Assembly: GCA_036782775.1 (NCBI GenBank)
Contig: DAIPYJ010000022.1
Coordinates: 1 to 40,173, forward strand
Length of the DNA stretch: 40,173 nucleotides
Reading direction: 5' to 3'
Origin: CF-13 sp036782775
GTDB lineage: Bacteria > Chloroflexota > Dormibacteria > CF-121
This document shows, piece after piece, positions 31,680 through 39,689 of the stretch. Under the pieces are notes generated by a model. It was not told where the DNA came from. It saw nothing but the letters and a program-made list of their open reading frames with translations, and ran no database searches. A program made the position numbers and the translations under genes. Position 1 is the first letter of the stretch. Each line of letters starts with the position of its first letter.

Positions 31680-32108
31680 ATGGAAACTAAACCGCGTCGC
31701 AACGCCGGTGTGAATCGCGCCACTCAAACCGAGGAGGACCTCGTCGACGTGCTGCTGGTCGAGGACGATCCCTCGGTTCTCGAGATGTATCGCCTCAAGC
31801 TCGAGCTCGATGGCTATCGCGTCAACACGGCGCTGGACGGCGAAGAGGGACTGCGCAAGGCGGGCGACCTCGCACCGGACATCATCTTTCTCGACATCCG
31901 TCTGCCGAAGATGGACGGCCTGGAAGTTCTGCGCAAGTTGCGTGCCCAGGAAACGACGCGGAATATTCCGGTTATCATCCTCTCTAACTATGACGAGGAA
32001 GACCTCGTCGCAAGAGGTCTCCGCCTTGGAGCGCACGAGTATCTCATCAAGGCGCGAACAACCCCGAGCAGCCTCTCGGAGGGAATCGAAGATTGGCTAA
32101 AGGAGTAA
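31680..32108 (+). CDS. Stand-alone receiver protein paired with HspR-like regulator 5
   Basis: The 142-aa protein has a 20-residue polar N-terminus and a complete receiver: VLLVEDD, Asp72 in DIIFLDIRLPKMDG, PVIILSNYDEED with Ser at the switch position, and Lys in YLIKART. I chose ATG 31680 instead of an upstream start at 31617 because the promoter lies between them. It closely matches the receiver at 26141-26530. The 3' end overlaps the TTG start of regulator 5 by 16 nt, giving strict co-translation. No output domain. Confidence 0.92.
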   Translation: METKPRRNAGVNRATQTEEDLVDVLLVEDDPSVLEMYRLKLELDGYRVNTALDGEEGLRKAGDLAPDIIFLDIRLPKMDGLEVLRKLRAQETTRNIPVIILSNYDEEDLVARGLRLGAHEYLIKARTTPSSLSEGIEDWLKE

Positions 32109-32440
32109 CGCGCCGCGCGCCGACCGAGACCAGCCTCTCGCTGGACAAGCCGATCTACACCATCAGCGTCGCCTCCGAGATCCTGCAGACCCATCCCCGC
32201 ACGCTCATGATGTACGAGCATCTGGGCCTGGTCGTCCCCAAGCGCACCTCGACGAACCGGCGCCGCTTCTCGCAGCGGGACATCCGTAAATTGCAGGCGA
32301 TTCAAACCCTGACTCGCCAGCATGGTGTGAACCTGAACGGCGCGCGCTACGTACTGCGTCTGCTGCGCATGCTGGTGGACAATGGGCTCCAGCCGCCACC
32401 CGAGTTGCGCGAGCTCGACGTCAAGGAGCTGGACGTCTAG
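32093..32440 (+). CDS. HspR-like MerR-family regulator 5, overlapping receiver gene
   Basis: A 115-aa MerR HTH: LDKPIYTISVASEILQTHPR, TLMMYEHLGLVVPKRTSTNR, RRFSQRDIRKLQAIQTLTRQ and GVNLNGARYVLRLLRML. It has a short acidic tail and no effector domain. The start TTG at 32093 lies inside the receiver gene, so the two products are made in step. Near-identity to regulator 4 over the HTH implies overlapping DNA targets. A role in stress-gene repression is inferred from family resemblance to HspR. Confidence 0.88.
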   Translation: MAKGVTRRAPTETSLSLDKPIYTISVASEILQTHPRTLMMYEHLGLVVPKRTSTNRRRFSQRDIRKLQAIQTLTRQHGVNLNGARYVLRLLRMLVDNGLQPPPELRELDVKELDV

Positions 32441-32530
32441 CGGCCAATCGTGACGGCGCCGCAACGGTGTGGCCGCGAAACGATCGCCGAAATGTTGTCT
32501 TCGATCCGCCTCGATACGTTATGAGCACCC

Positions 32531-33019
32531 ATGAGCTTTCGGCCAGACAGCCCCTTGAACCGGCTCGTCATCCTCTGGCCCGGCGTACCGATCGCCGCCT
32601 GTAGCCTCGGGTTCATCCTGGCTGTCGTCGAGATTTCGGAAACCCACAGCGGCGCGTTCGCGGCACTGGCGATCGCGATGGGGTGCGGCCTGGCCTTCAG
32701 CCTCGGCCTCTTGTTCCACAGCTTCTTCATCGAGTGGACGGAGGTCATCATCAGCCGCGAGGGCATCGCGCTGCGGCCGGTCGGGCATGCCTGGCTCAAT
32801 CGTGCCCCGCGGGTCGTCCCCTGGGACCGGGTCAAGGGAATGAATCAGGTGATGACGCGCGAGGGCGGCCACCTGGAGATTGCCGCCGGCAGCCGCGTTC
32901 ACCGGCTCGACCGGGCGATGTTCCGCGCCGACACCTTTGCCAATCTCTGCGCCGCCGTCGCTCAGCGAACGCGGCAGTGGAGCGTCTCGGGCTTCGACGA
33001 AGAGCTGCTGGCGGCTTAA
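32531..33019 (+). CDS. Membrane protein with two TM helices and PH-like domain
   Basis: The 162-aa protein has two TM helices close together (VILWPGVPIAACSLGFILAV, then FAALAIAMGCGLAFSLGLLF). A soluble beta-rich part follows (EWTEVIISREGIALRPVGH, VVPWDRVKGMNQVM, HLEIAAGSRVHRLDRAMF), which resembles the small PH-like domains found after TM pairs in bacterial proteins. No family label is certain. Its stop overlaps the stop of the convergent C39-like peptidase gene. Confidence 0.7.
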   Translation: MSFRPDSPLNRLVILWPGVPIAACSLGFILAVVEISETHSGAFAALAIAMGCGLAFSLGLLFHSFFIEWTEVIISREGIALRPVGHAWLNRAPRVVPWDRVKGMNQVMTREGGHLEIAAGSRVHRLDRAMFRADTFANLCAAVAQRTRQWSVSGFDEELLAA

Positions 33020-33654
33020 ACGCCTGGGACGGAAGGCGACCGGTAGTAAATCTGCGCCGAATGGACGGCCGTCGTATAGACACCGTAGCGCGCCTGCAGC
33101 GTGGTCCGGTCCCCGAACCATGGGTCGTTGATGAACAGCGTGTGACCGCGGTGCCCGGTGATGACCACGAAATGCATCCCGCCGTAGAGGCGAACCTCGG
33201 CGACCACCAGGTGGCCGGCGTCGAGCTCGGTCTCCACCAGCGACTGCGGCGGCAGGTCTTCGATGTCCTGTTCGTCGGTTTTCAGCTGGGACACGATGCC
33301 AGGCACGTGGAGCCACTTCCATCGCACCGAGCCCTGCGAGCCCGCCGCGGCCTCCCGCCAGAGCAACAGGTCGTTCTCGATGTAGCCGCCGTGCGACGTC
33401 AACCAGTGGTTGAGGGTGCCCGGATTGGTGGCATAGCCGAAGGCGTTGGTGACCATCGAGACGGCGGTCAGCGCGCAGCCTGCCGAGCCGATGGTGTCGA
33501 TCGGATCCGAGCCAAGCGCGTCACGCGCCCATAGCGGTGACCGCTGGCTGAGCGTGGGCACGGCGCCGGCGGCCTGGGCGATGGAGCCCGCCGCGAGCCA
33601 GCCGGACAGTGCCAGAAGGCAGGCGGGCAAGAGCCGGGGAAGACCCCTCTTCAC
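33016..33654 (-). CDS. Secreted C39-like cysteine peptidase
   Basis: A signal peptide (LPRLLPACLLALSGWLAAGS, then IAQA) precedes a papain-fold C39-like domain: catalytic Cys in GSAGCALTAVSMV, His in GGMHFVVITGHRG, and INDPWFGDRTTL with the Asp/Asn of the triad. Such exported domains (Peptidase_C39_2 type) are often found in Gram-positive-type cell walls; substrates are rarely known. The 212-aa length is normal. The promoter carries TATAAG (33706-33711) and an inverted repeat. Stop codons overlap with the convergent gene (TTAA at 33016-33019). Confidence 0.88.
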   Translation of the reverse strand: MKRGLPRLLPACLLALSGWLAAGSIAQAAGAVPTLSQRSPLWARDALGSDPIDTIGSAGCALTAVSMVTNAFGYATNPGTLNHWLTSHGGYIENDLLLWREAAAGSQGSVRWKWLHVPGIVSQLKTDEQDIEDLPPQSLVETELDAGHLVVAEVRLYGGMHFVVITGHRGHTLFINDPWFGDRTTLQARYGVYTTAVHSAQIYYRSPSVPGV

Positions 33655-33705
33655 GGCGCCATCTTACGGTCGAGCTCGGGCCAAATCCAGCGCCGGCGCT
33701 ATCCC

Positions 33706-33731
33706 CTTATAGATTGTTACCGGGGAGTAAC
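33706..33731 (-). promoter_or_regulatory. Promoter with inverted repeat for C39-like peptidase gene
   Basis: TATAAG (33706-33711, minus strand) is followed in its upstream spacer by GTTACTCCCCGGTAAC, with perfect 5-bp arms (33716-33731). A dyad in the -10/-35 spacer is a typical site for MerR-type regulators or repressors. Confidence 0.5.
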
Positions 33732-33759
33732 AGGGCGGCCCGAGTGGCCCCTCGACGTC

Positions 33760-34080
33760 CTAGTGGAGCAGGCTCTTGAAGTCGCCGCTGAATTCGGACA
33801 AGGCCAGCTTGACGTCGAGGACGTCGTCGGTCGAGATCGCCGGACCGAGTTCCTCGGCCGGTTCATCCCGATGGTCGACGGTTGGTACCTTGGGCTCGGC
33901 CTCGGTCTGGACCGCAACCGCGATCAGGCGGGTGTCCTGGCAATGCGCGCAGGTGACCTTTACGAGGGATTGCTGGTCATGCTGCGCGATCATCTCCAGC
34001 CCGCAGTCGACCATGCTCTTGCCGCACTTCGGGCACTGGAAGCGGCCGGCCTGACGGCGGAGGATATCCAGAACGTCCAC
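33760..34080 (-). CDS. Small zinc-ribbon protein
   Basis: The 106-aa protein has CPKCGKSM followed about 25 residues later by CAHCQ, a two-CxxC zinc ribbon, and a basic LDILRRQAGRF N-terminus. The C-terminal half is acidic and lacks motifs (DDVLDVKLALSEF, then DFKSLLH). It could act as an adaptor or nucleic-acid-binding protein. It is upstream of the C39-like gene on the same strand but separated by a promoter with an inverted repeat. Confidence 0.75.
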   Translation of the reverse strand: MDVLDILRRQAGRFQCPKCGKSMVDCGLEMIAQHDQQSLVKVTCAHCQDTRLIAVAVQTEAEPKVPTVDHRDEPAEELGPAISTDDVLDVKLALSEFSGDFKSLLH

Positions 34081-34187
34081 GCTCTTGTTTTACCCCGATC
34101 GAGGACGCGGCAACCGGCCCAACGTGATACCGGCTCGGTCGGCTTTGCCGCTAACGGATGAGGTCGAGTTGGTGGCAGAGCATCCGT

Positions 34188-34216
34188 TTGCCCTGCCCCG
34201 CCCAACTGCGGATACT
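34188..34216 (+). promoter_or_regulatory. Promoter of GH18-like gene, leaderless
   Basis: TTGCCC (34188-34193) and GATACT (34211-34216) are spaced exactly 17 bp. The -10 box ends 8 nt before the ATG at 34225, so the mRNA should begin at or next to the start codon. Confidence 0.55.
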
Positions 34217-34224
34217 CGCGCCGC

Positions 34225-35856
34225 ATGCGCATCCGCCTGGCGGTCGGTCTCGGCGCCATCATGAGCGGGTCGCTGCTCCTGCTGGGATTTCTGGGTCCTG
34301 GACTCTCCCGGATCCCGTTGGTCAACGTCGACACGCTGCAGCTTGACGGCGCAAGCCTGCAGGCCGACCCGGTCTCGCAGGTCTCGACCCGGCCGACGCT
34401 CGCCGTCCGCGTCAGTCAACCGCTCGCAGCGGGCCAGTGGCAGGTAGCGCTCGACGGGCGGCGACTGGCCACCTCGGTTACTGGAAACCTGCGCCAGCTG
34501 CGGCTGACGCTACCCGGTCCGATGACGATGGGTAGCCGGCATTCGCTGCAGGTGGTTGCGGGCGCGATGCAGGTCCGCACCATGTTCGAGGTGGTGCCGC
34601 CGCTGGTCGCCGACGTTGCCATGCATCTCTATCACCTGACGACGGATTCGAAGGTCACGGTCGCCGCGAGCGTGCGCTTCGCGCGTCCGGTCGAGAGCCA
34701 GGCTGACGCCCAGCGCCATGTGTCGATCAACGGAAATCCGAGTTTTCAGTGGCGCGACCCGCAGACGCTGGACATTGTGTCGACCGGGTTCAATCTGTCC
34801 GACCATGCCGTCGTGACCCTCAGCCCCGGAGTGGTGGCGGCTGACGGCAGCTGGAGTGAGAAGGGCCAGGCGTTCACGCTGACGATTCCATCAACCATCA
34901 CTCAGGTCCTTCCGGGCCGCATGGTCCAGATGTATTACGTGAACACGGATGACGGCCACGCCTCTTTGTTTGCGCACCTCAACCAGATCGATGTGCTGAG
35001 CCCGCAGTGGTACGACGCGAATGCGGACGGCAGTATCACCGGCCATGCGTTCCGCGACGTGATCGACGCGGCCCATGCCAATGGCATCGCGCTGATTCCG
35101 CTGGTCGTCAATAAGGATGTCGATCCCGGAGTTGGCCACGCGATCCTCGCCGATCCCGCGAAGCGCGCTGCCCTGGCCCAGAACCTGGTCAATGAGGCGA
35201 AGACCTACGGCTACGCGGGATTCCAGCTCGACTTCGAGCAGATCCCCTGGACCGACCGCGACCTGCTAACCGCGTTGGTTCAGGACTGCGCGCAAGCTTT
35301 TCATCCCGCGGGCCTCAACCTTTCCATCGCCGTCATCCCGCGGCTTCCCGGAGACGACAGCAGCAGCGAGTATTTCCAACAGTGGTCGGGGGCCTATGAC
35401 TTTGGCGCGCTGGCGAAGGCCGCCGACTTCATCTCCTTCATGACCTACGACGAGCACAACGGCGTGACCGGCTCCGGACCCGTTTCCGGAACGCCCTGGA
35501 TGCGCCAGGCGCTCGAGTATTCGCTGCAAGGCGTGCCACCGGAAAAGGCGACGCTCGGCCTCCCGACCTACTATCGCGATTGGACGGCGAGCGGCTATAT
35601 CACGTCGAGCTCATTCGCCGACGCGATGACGTTGGCTCAGCAGTACGGCGGCACACCGGCGATCGATCCGGCGGAACAAGAGCTGCATTTTGGCTATGAC
35701 GCCTACGGCATGCATCACGAGCTCTGGATCCAGAGCACCCACACGCTTCGCATGAAGCTGCCGCTGATCTACGAGTACGGTCTGAAGGGGATCAGTGTTT
35801 GGCGGCTGGGGTTCGAAGATGCTTCGTTTTGGAGCCTGATTCCGCCGCGACGGTAG
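34225..35856 (+). CDS. Secreted GH18-like glycoside hydrolase (YaaH/spore-hydrolase type)
   Basis: The 543-aa protein starts with a signal or anchor segment (LAVGLGAIMSGSLLLLGFLG). About 190 residues of beta-rich, Ig-like sequence (VRVSQPLAAGQWQVALDGR, VTVAASVRFARPVESQADA) come next, then a GH18 TIM barrel. The catalytic strand reads GYAGFQLDFEQIPW with Asp336 and Glu338, a DxE variant. ISFMTYDEHNG and GLPTYYRDW are typical of peptidoglycan- or chitin-active GH18 relatives such as YaaH. The last 65 nt overlap the convergent FGGY kinase gene. Confidence 0.88.
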   Translation: MRIRLAVGLGAIMSGSLLLLGFLGPGLSRIPLVNVDTLQLDGASLQADPVSQVSTRPTLAVRVSQPLAAGQWQVALDGRRLATSVTGNLRQLRLTLPGPMTMGSRHSLQVVAGAMQVRTMFEVVPPLVADVAMHLYHLTTDSKVTVAASVRFARPVESQADAQRHVSINGNPSFQWRDPQTLDIVSTGFNLSDHAVVTLSPGVVAADGSWSEKGQAFTLTIPSTITQVLPGRMVQMYYVNTDDGHASLFAHLNQIDVLSPQWYDANADGSITGHAFRDVIDAAHANGIALIPLVVNKDVDPGVGHAILADPAKRAALAQNLVNEAKTYGYAGFQLDFEQIPWTDRDLLTALVQDCAQAFHPAGLNLSIAVIPRLPGDDSSSEYFQQWSGAYDFGALAKAADFISFMTYDEHNGVTGSGPVSGTPWMRQALEYSLQGVPPEKATLGLPTYYRDWTASGYITSSSFADAMTLAQQYGGTPAIDPAEQELHFGYDAYGMHHELWIQSTHTLRMKLPLIYEYGLKGISVWRLGFEDASFWSLIPPRR

Positions 35857-37363
35857 GCGTGGCGTGTTCCGGCTTTCCCGGAGCCGGCAACAGCAAGTCA
35901 TATAGATGTTGCTGCCGCTCGCGCGCCCGCGCATAAATCGTATGGACGCGTCGCCGCGGACGAAATCGCCGACCGGTTGGCGGGCTGATCGACCACAGGT
36001 GCGGCATGCGGCCCTGCGCCGATAGCGCCAAGAGCGCCGCGCCACGGCTGGACGCCTCCGGTTCGGGCGAGGTCACGACTGGCAGGTCGAGCGCGTCGGC
36101 GAGCATCTGGCACCAGGCCGGTGAGTGGAGCAACTGTCCGCCGGTCGCGATGACGGCACTCGGCCGTCCGCTGACCCGTTCCATCGAGTCGGCGACTGCC
36201 GAGATTTGATACGTGATCGCCTCCATCGAGGCGCGCATCAGGTCGGCCGATTGCGTGGCGAGCGAGAGGCCGACGATCGCTGCGCGGGCGTCGCCGCGCC
36301 AGTTAGGGCTGCGTTCTCCTGCCCAGAAGGGAAGGATAGTGAGCCCATGGCTGTCCGGCGCGATCTCACCGGCGGCACGCGCGAGGTGTTTCCAATCTTT
36401 GAGCCCCAGCCCATCGTTGAACCAGTGAACGACGTTGCCTCCCTCACTCAGCGCTCCACCGACGACGAATCGCTGCCGATCCAGCCGGTACACGAACAGT
36501 CCCCAGGGGATTTCCATCCGGTCCGCGGCCTTGATGACACGGAGCGCGCTGGAGGTTCCGATCGTGGCACAGGCCCAGCGTGGCGTGACGGCGTCCGCGC
36601 CGACGTTCGCGAGCCCGCCATCGCCGAGGGGCAGATACCACGGCACGCTTTTAAGCTCCTTCCAGCGCGACCGATAGCGGCCGCGGAGGCCGCGGCATGG
36701 CTGGTCCCAATCAGCGAGCCGCGAGAGCTGCGCATCGGTGACGCCGGCGAGCGCAAGCGCTTCGTCATCCCATGCCTGCTCATTGATGGCGAGAAGCCCT
36801 GTCCCAGAGGCGATCGAGAGACTGACGGGTGCCTCGCCGAACAGCTCACGGTAGAGAAACTCTCCAAGTGAAATCCAGCGTGCCGTCCGGTCGAAGACCC
36901 TGGGCCTCGTCGCGCGAAGCCATCGGAGCTTTGCCGGCCAATAGCTGGCATGAAAGAAGCATCCGGTCCGCGCGTGGTAGGCGTGTTCGTTTTCAATCTC
37001 CCGGAACCGCCTGGTTTGTGAGGCGCTCCGCGTATCCGCCCAGGTGAGAAGCTCGGTAGTTGGCTGTCCGCGCTTGTCGATTCCCAACAGGCTGTGCCAG
37101 TAGCAGGAGGTTGCGACTGCGAGCAGCGAAACGCGATGCTTGCGCGCGGCGACGAGTGCGCCATCGATCGCTTTTGCCATGAGGCGCACCAGCGCTCGGG
37201 GATCTGACGAGACCTCGCCAGCCTCGCGCGTCCGAACCTTGTACGGCAAATCGCAGAGGCTGCTTTGGAGCATGGCGCCGGCCTCGTCGTAGACGACAGC
37301 GCGCACGGACGAGGTGCCCAGATCGAGCGCCAGAACACCCTCAGTAGTTTTCTTTGCGGGCAT
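35792..37363 (-). CDS. FGGY-family carbohydrate kinase, gluconokinase-like
   Basis: The 523-aa protein has the FGGY sugar-kinase layout: ALDLGTSSVRAVVYDEAGAM at the N-terminus (first phosphate loop), substrate-side TWADTRSASQTRRF and FHASYWPAKLRWL, CATIGTSSALRV (second phosphate loop), FWAGERSPNWRGDARAA, and VIATGGQLLHSPAW. The pattern resembles gluconokinase-type members that phosphorylate a sugar or sugar acid with ATP; the exact substrate is unknown. A Lys/His-rich tail of about 40 residues is an extra. It is transcribed alone and overlaps the GH18-like gene by 65 nt at the 3' end. tRNA-Gln lies upstream, divergent. Confidence 0.9.
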   Translation of the reverse strand: MPAKKTTEGVLALDLGTSSVRAVVYDEAGAMLQSSLCDLPYKVRTREAGEVSSDPRALVRLMAKAIDGALVAARKHRVSLLAVATSCYWHSLLGIDKRGQPTTELLTWADTRSASQTRRFREIENEHAYHARTGCFFHASYWPAKLRWLRATRPRVFDRTARWISLGEFLYRELFGEAPVSLSIASGTGLLAINEQAWDDEALALAGVTDAQLSRLADWDQPCRGLRGRYRSRWKELKSVPWYLPLGDGGLANVGADAVTPRWACATIGTSSALRVIKAADRMEIPWGLFVYRLDRQRFVVGGALSEGGNVVHWFNDGLGLKDWKHLARAAGEIAPDSHGLTILPFWAGERSPNWRGDARAAIVGLSLATQSADLMRASMEAITYQISAVADSMERVSGRPSAVIATGGQLLHSPAWCQMLADALDLPVVTSPEPEASSRGAALLALSAQGRMPHLWSISPPTGRRFRPRRRVHTIYARARERQQHLYDLLLPAPGKPEHATPTVAAESGSKTKHLRTPAAKH

Positions 37364-37416
37364 GGCGAATTAGCGCGGATCCTTTGATAGACTGTCCCAG
37401 CCTAAGCCGTACCGCT

Positions 37417-37492
37417 GGGGCGTGGCCAAGCTGGTAAGGCGCCTGACTCTGGATCAGGTAATCCTAGGTTCGAATCCTAGCGCCCCAGCCAT
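37417..37492 (+). tRNA. tRNA-Gln (CTG)
   Basis: A full cloverleaf: acceptor TGGGGCG/CGCCCCA, anticodon stem CCTGA/TCAGG with loop CTCTGGA, and T arm CTAGG-TTCGAAT-CCTAG. The anticodon is CTG; CCA is encoded. It marks the edge of the integrated element whose recombinase gene ends 48 nt downstream. Confidence 0.95.
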
Positions 37493-37539
37493 TTTCACGA
37501 TTTGCCGCTGAGACGAGGGCATCGAAGGGCTTCCGCAAT

Positions 37540-38974
37540 TCAAATTCCAGCGCTCTGCCCTTCAAGACGCGGTTCGATGTCAGCAAGCCCACGAGCTCCC
37601 GCCGTTGCTCGGCATCGGCCCTCTCGAATATTTTGCGGCGCCTGCGCGATCAGTTCGATGAGCTTGCTGCCGAGCTCCACGTAAGCGCCTTCGGCGTGCT
37701 GATGCTTGGTCAGGTCGCGGCTCAGCTGCTGCCGCTTCTCCTCGAGCTGGTCCCAACGCTGCCGGAAGAAGTCTTCCGCGATCAGCCGGTGAAGGCGATC
37801 GTCGTAGAGCCGGTCCATCAGGACCTCTTGCTCCTTGACCTCCGTCCGGATCTCCCGCACGACCGTCTGATGGTAGGCGCGCTGCTCCTCGCGACTCTTG
37901 GCGATGCCTTGTAGCAGCCATGTCTTGGCGTCGTCGGGGATGGCGATGCTAGCCAGCAGCGTGCGGACCTGGTCATCGAGCTGCTCTTCGCGGATGTACG
38001 TCGTGCGGCAGGCCTCGTCGCCCGCGCAGTGGTAGTAGACATAGCGCTTCTTCTTGATTTCGGCGGTGAGATGCCGGCCGCAGGAGCCGCAAGTCAGCAG
38101 ACCCTTGTACGCGAAGTCGTGTTTGCGGTAGACGGGCTTCTCATGGGCGCTGAAGGCCGCCTGGACCGCATCCCACAGCTCACGCGAGACCAGCGCTTGA
38201 TGGCTCCCAGCCCAGATGCGGCCCTTCCAGCGGAAGGCGCCGTAGTAGAAGGGATTCTTCAACAGCCATTCCAGCTGGCTGAGACTGATGAGCTTGCCTT
38301 GTTTCGTGGTGGCCATCCCTTCCTCGCGCATCTTCCTGCGGAGCGTCTTGAGCGAGTAGGCTCGTGTGGCGTAGAGTTCGTACGCGCGCCGAAACCATCG
38401 ACGCCTTGACCGCATCCGGGACGATGATTTGCCGATCGCCTTCGCGGGCATTGCGGTAGCCGAGCGGCGCCTGGTGTGGAAAGCCACCTTCCTGGACCTT
38501 CTCGGCCATGCCTTTCTTGACTTCGTCGGAGAGGTTGTCGATGTAGTGCTTGGCCAGGAGCACCATCATCCCGAAGGAGAGCTTGCCGGCCGCGTTGTCC
38601 GGAAAGTCCTGCTGCCAGAACAGCGTCTTCGCCGGCAGCTCGTCGATGGTGAGGTAGTCGCGGAGGTTGCGGCAGAGTCGGTCAACCTTCTCGCAGATGA
38701 TGGCGCCAAGCGTCGAATCATGGCGAGCGGCCTCAACCATCCTCGAGAACTCACGGCGACCGGGCTCCTTGGCCGTCTCGACGTCAACGAACTCCTCGAC
38801 GATTTGGAAGCCATGGCGCTCCGCGTACTCGTGAACGCGCTTCAACTGAACCGGGATCGAGTAGCCTTCGCGCTCCTGCTCCTTCGACGAGACGCGAGCG
38901 TAGGCAAAGGCTGGAATAGCGGCGGCCTTCACGGCTCTCGTGTCGGTCTGTCGGTCGATCTGCTTCGCCTTCAC
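37540..38974 (-). pseudogene. Large serine recombinase, interrupted by a frameshift near 38400
   Basis: Two overlapping frames encode one large serine recombinase. The 5' frame (from GTG 38974) holds the catalytic N-terminal domain: AYARVSSKEQEREGYSIPVQ with the nucleophilic Ser, EKVDRLCRNLRDYL, GFPHQAPLGYRN and VPDAVKA. The 3' frame (to 37540) continues with RRWFRRAYELYATRAYSLKT, the recombinase domain (NPFYYGAFRWKGRIW), the zinc ribbon (LTCGSCGRHL ... YYHC ... C) and the coiled coil. The reading shift lies around 38395-38420. It would otherwise be about 475 aa, normal for the family. The frame break may be a real mutation, a sequencing error or recoding. The 5' frame overlaps the upstream small ORF (GTGA). 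Confidence 0.88.
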
Positions 38975-39192
38975 GCGGCTTCATCTCCGTCGCACGTCGA
39001 AAGGTCCGGGGCCCCGAGTATAGAGCCGTTTATGCGAGCGAGCAAGTCGATGAAGCGAAAGAGATTGCCTTCAATCTCGGCGAGCTCCGCGTCTGTCAAG
39101 GCGCGGCCATAGATCGCCTCCCAGACGAGACGCGTGGGCAACGCTTCATTCGCTGAGGCATCGCGCAGAACGAGGTCGGACTCCGACCCCAT
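38971..39192 (-). CDS. Small 73-aa ORF coupled to recombinase gene
   Basis: The stop TGA overlaps the GTG of the recombinase (GTGA at 38971-38974). ATG 39192 is preceded by AAAGG; a GTG at 39237 would extend it. The sequence is helical and acidic (ALTDAELAEIEGNLFRFIDL). No family is recognised, but tight coupling to a serine recombinase suggests a recombination accessory protein, for example a directionality factor; this is a guess. Confidence 0.6.
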   Translation of the reverse strand: MGSESDLVLRDASANEALPTRLVWEAIYGRALTDAELAEIEGNLFRFIDLLARINGSILGAPDLSTCDGDEAA

Positions 39193-39492
39193 GAGGCCGC
39201 GCCTTTTCTCAGTCCACCCGCCCCTCCCGACGGTCACTGGTCCCAGACGAGCTCGTCAATGGCCGCTACAGCCGATGCAACCATGATGCCGCTACTCCCT
39301 AAAGAGCCCGTTTTTCGGCCGGTTCGGTTACATCGAGACGGCCCACGGCCCCGGACGGACGGCGTACGCTCGGCGGACGGCCGCCGCCGTACCTCTCGTC
39401 ACCGCCTTGTCCGTAGTCGGGACCACCCTCGGATTGTCTGCACCCAGGGAGCGCGCAAAGCATTGGAGATTACCGTCCGACCAGCCTTGCAG

Positions 39493-39540
39493 GGCTTCGC
39501 TATAGCCTTCGCTTCACCCTTCGCTCCAGGCTTCGCTTTA
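39493..39540 (+). repeat. Array A: four 12-bp tandem repeats
   Basis: Units GGCTTCGCTATA, GCCTTCGCTTCA, CCCTTCGCTCCA and GGCTTCGCTTTA follow each other without gaps (core CTTCGCT). The last unit can pair with AGCGAA just downstream. Iteron-like arrangement. Confidence 0.8.
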
Positions 39541-39641
39541 TGGAGCGAAACCGAGCCTGTATTCGGTTAGGCGGTTTTGCGACCAGGACAGTCCCCTCAA
39601 AGTCGGTGGATCAACGTCCAGGGATTTCGACCTGTCAAGGT

Positions 39642-39689
39642 GTTCGCTTCATCATTCGGTTCACCGTTCGCTTCAGCGTCCGGTTCATG
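39642..39689 (+). repeat. Array B: four 12-bp tandem repeats
   Basis: Units GTTCGCTTCATC, ATTCGGTTCACC, GTTCGCTTCAGC and GTCCGGTTCATG lie end to end. They share TTCGCTTCA with array A, 101 bp upstream. The array is flanked by a 16-bp direct repeat with one mismatch (39580-39595 and 39728-39743). Confidence 0.8.

Noticed and set aside
37493..37560. Attachment core repeat of the tRNA-Gln 3' end
   Set aside because: I found no second copy of the T-arm/acceptor segment inside the window, so no att site is claimed.
39493..39689. CRISPR array
   Set aside because: Repeats are 12 bp, contiguous and without unique spacers; no cas genes.
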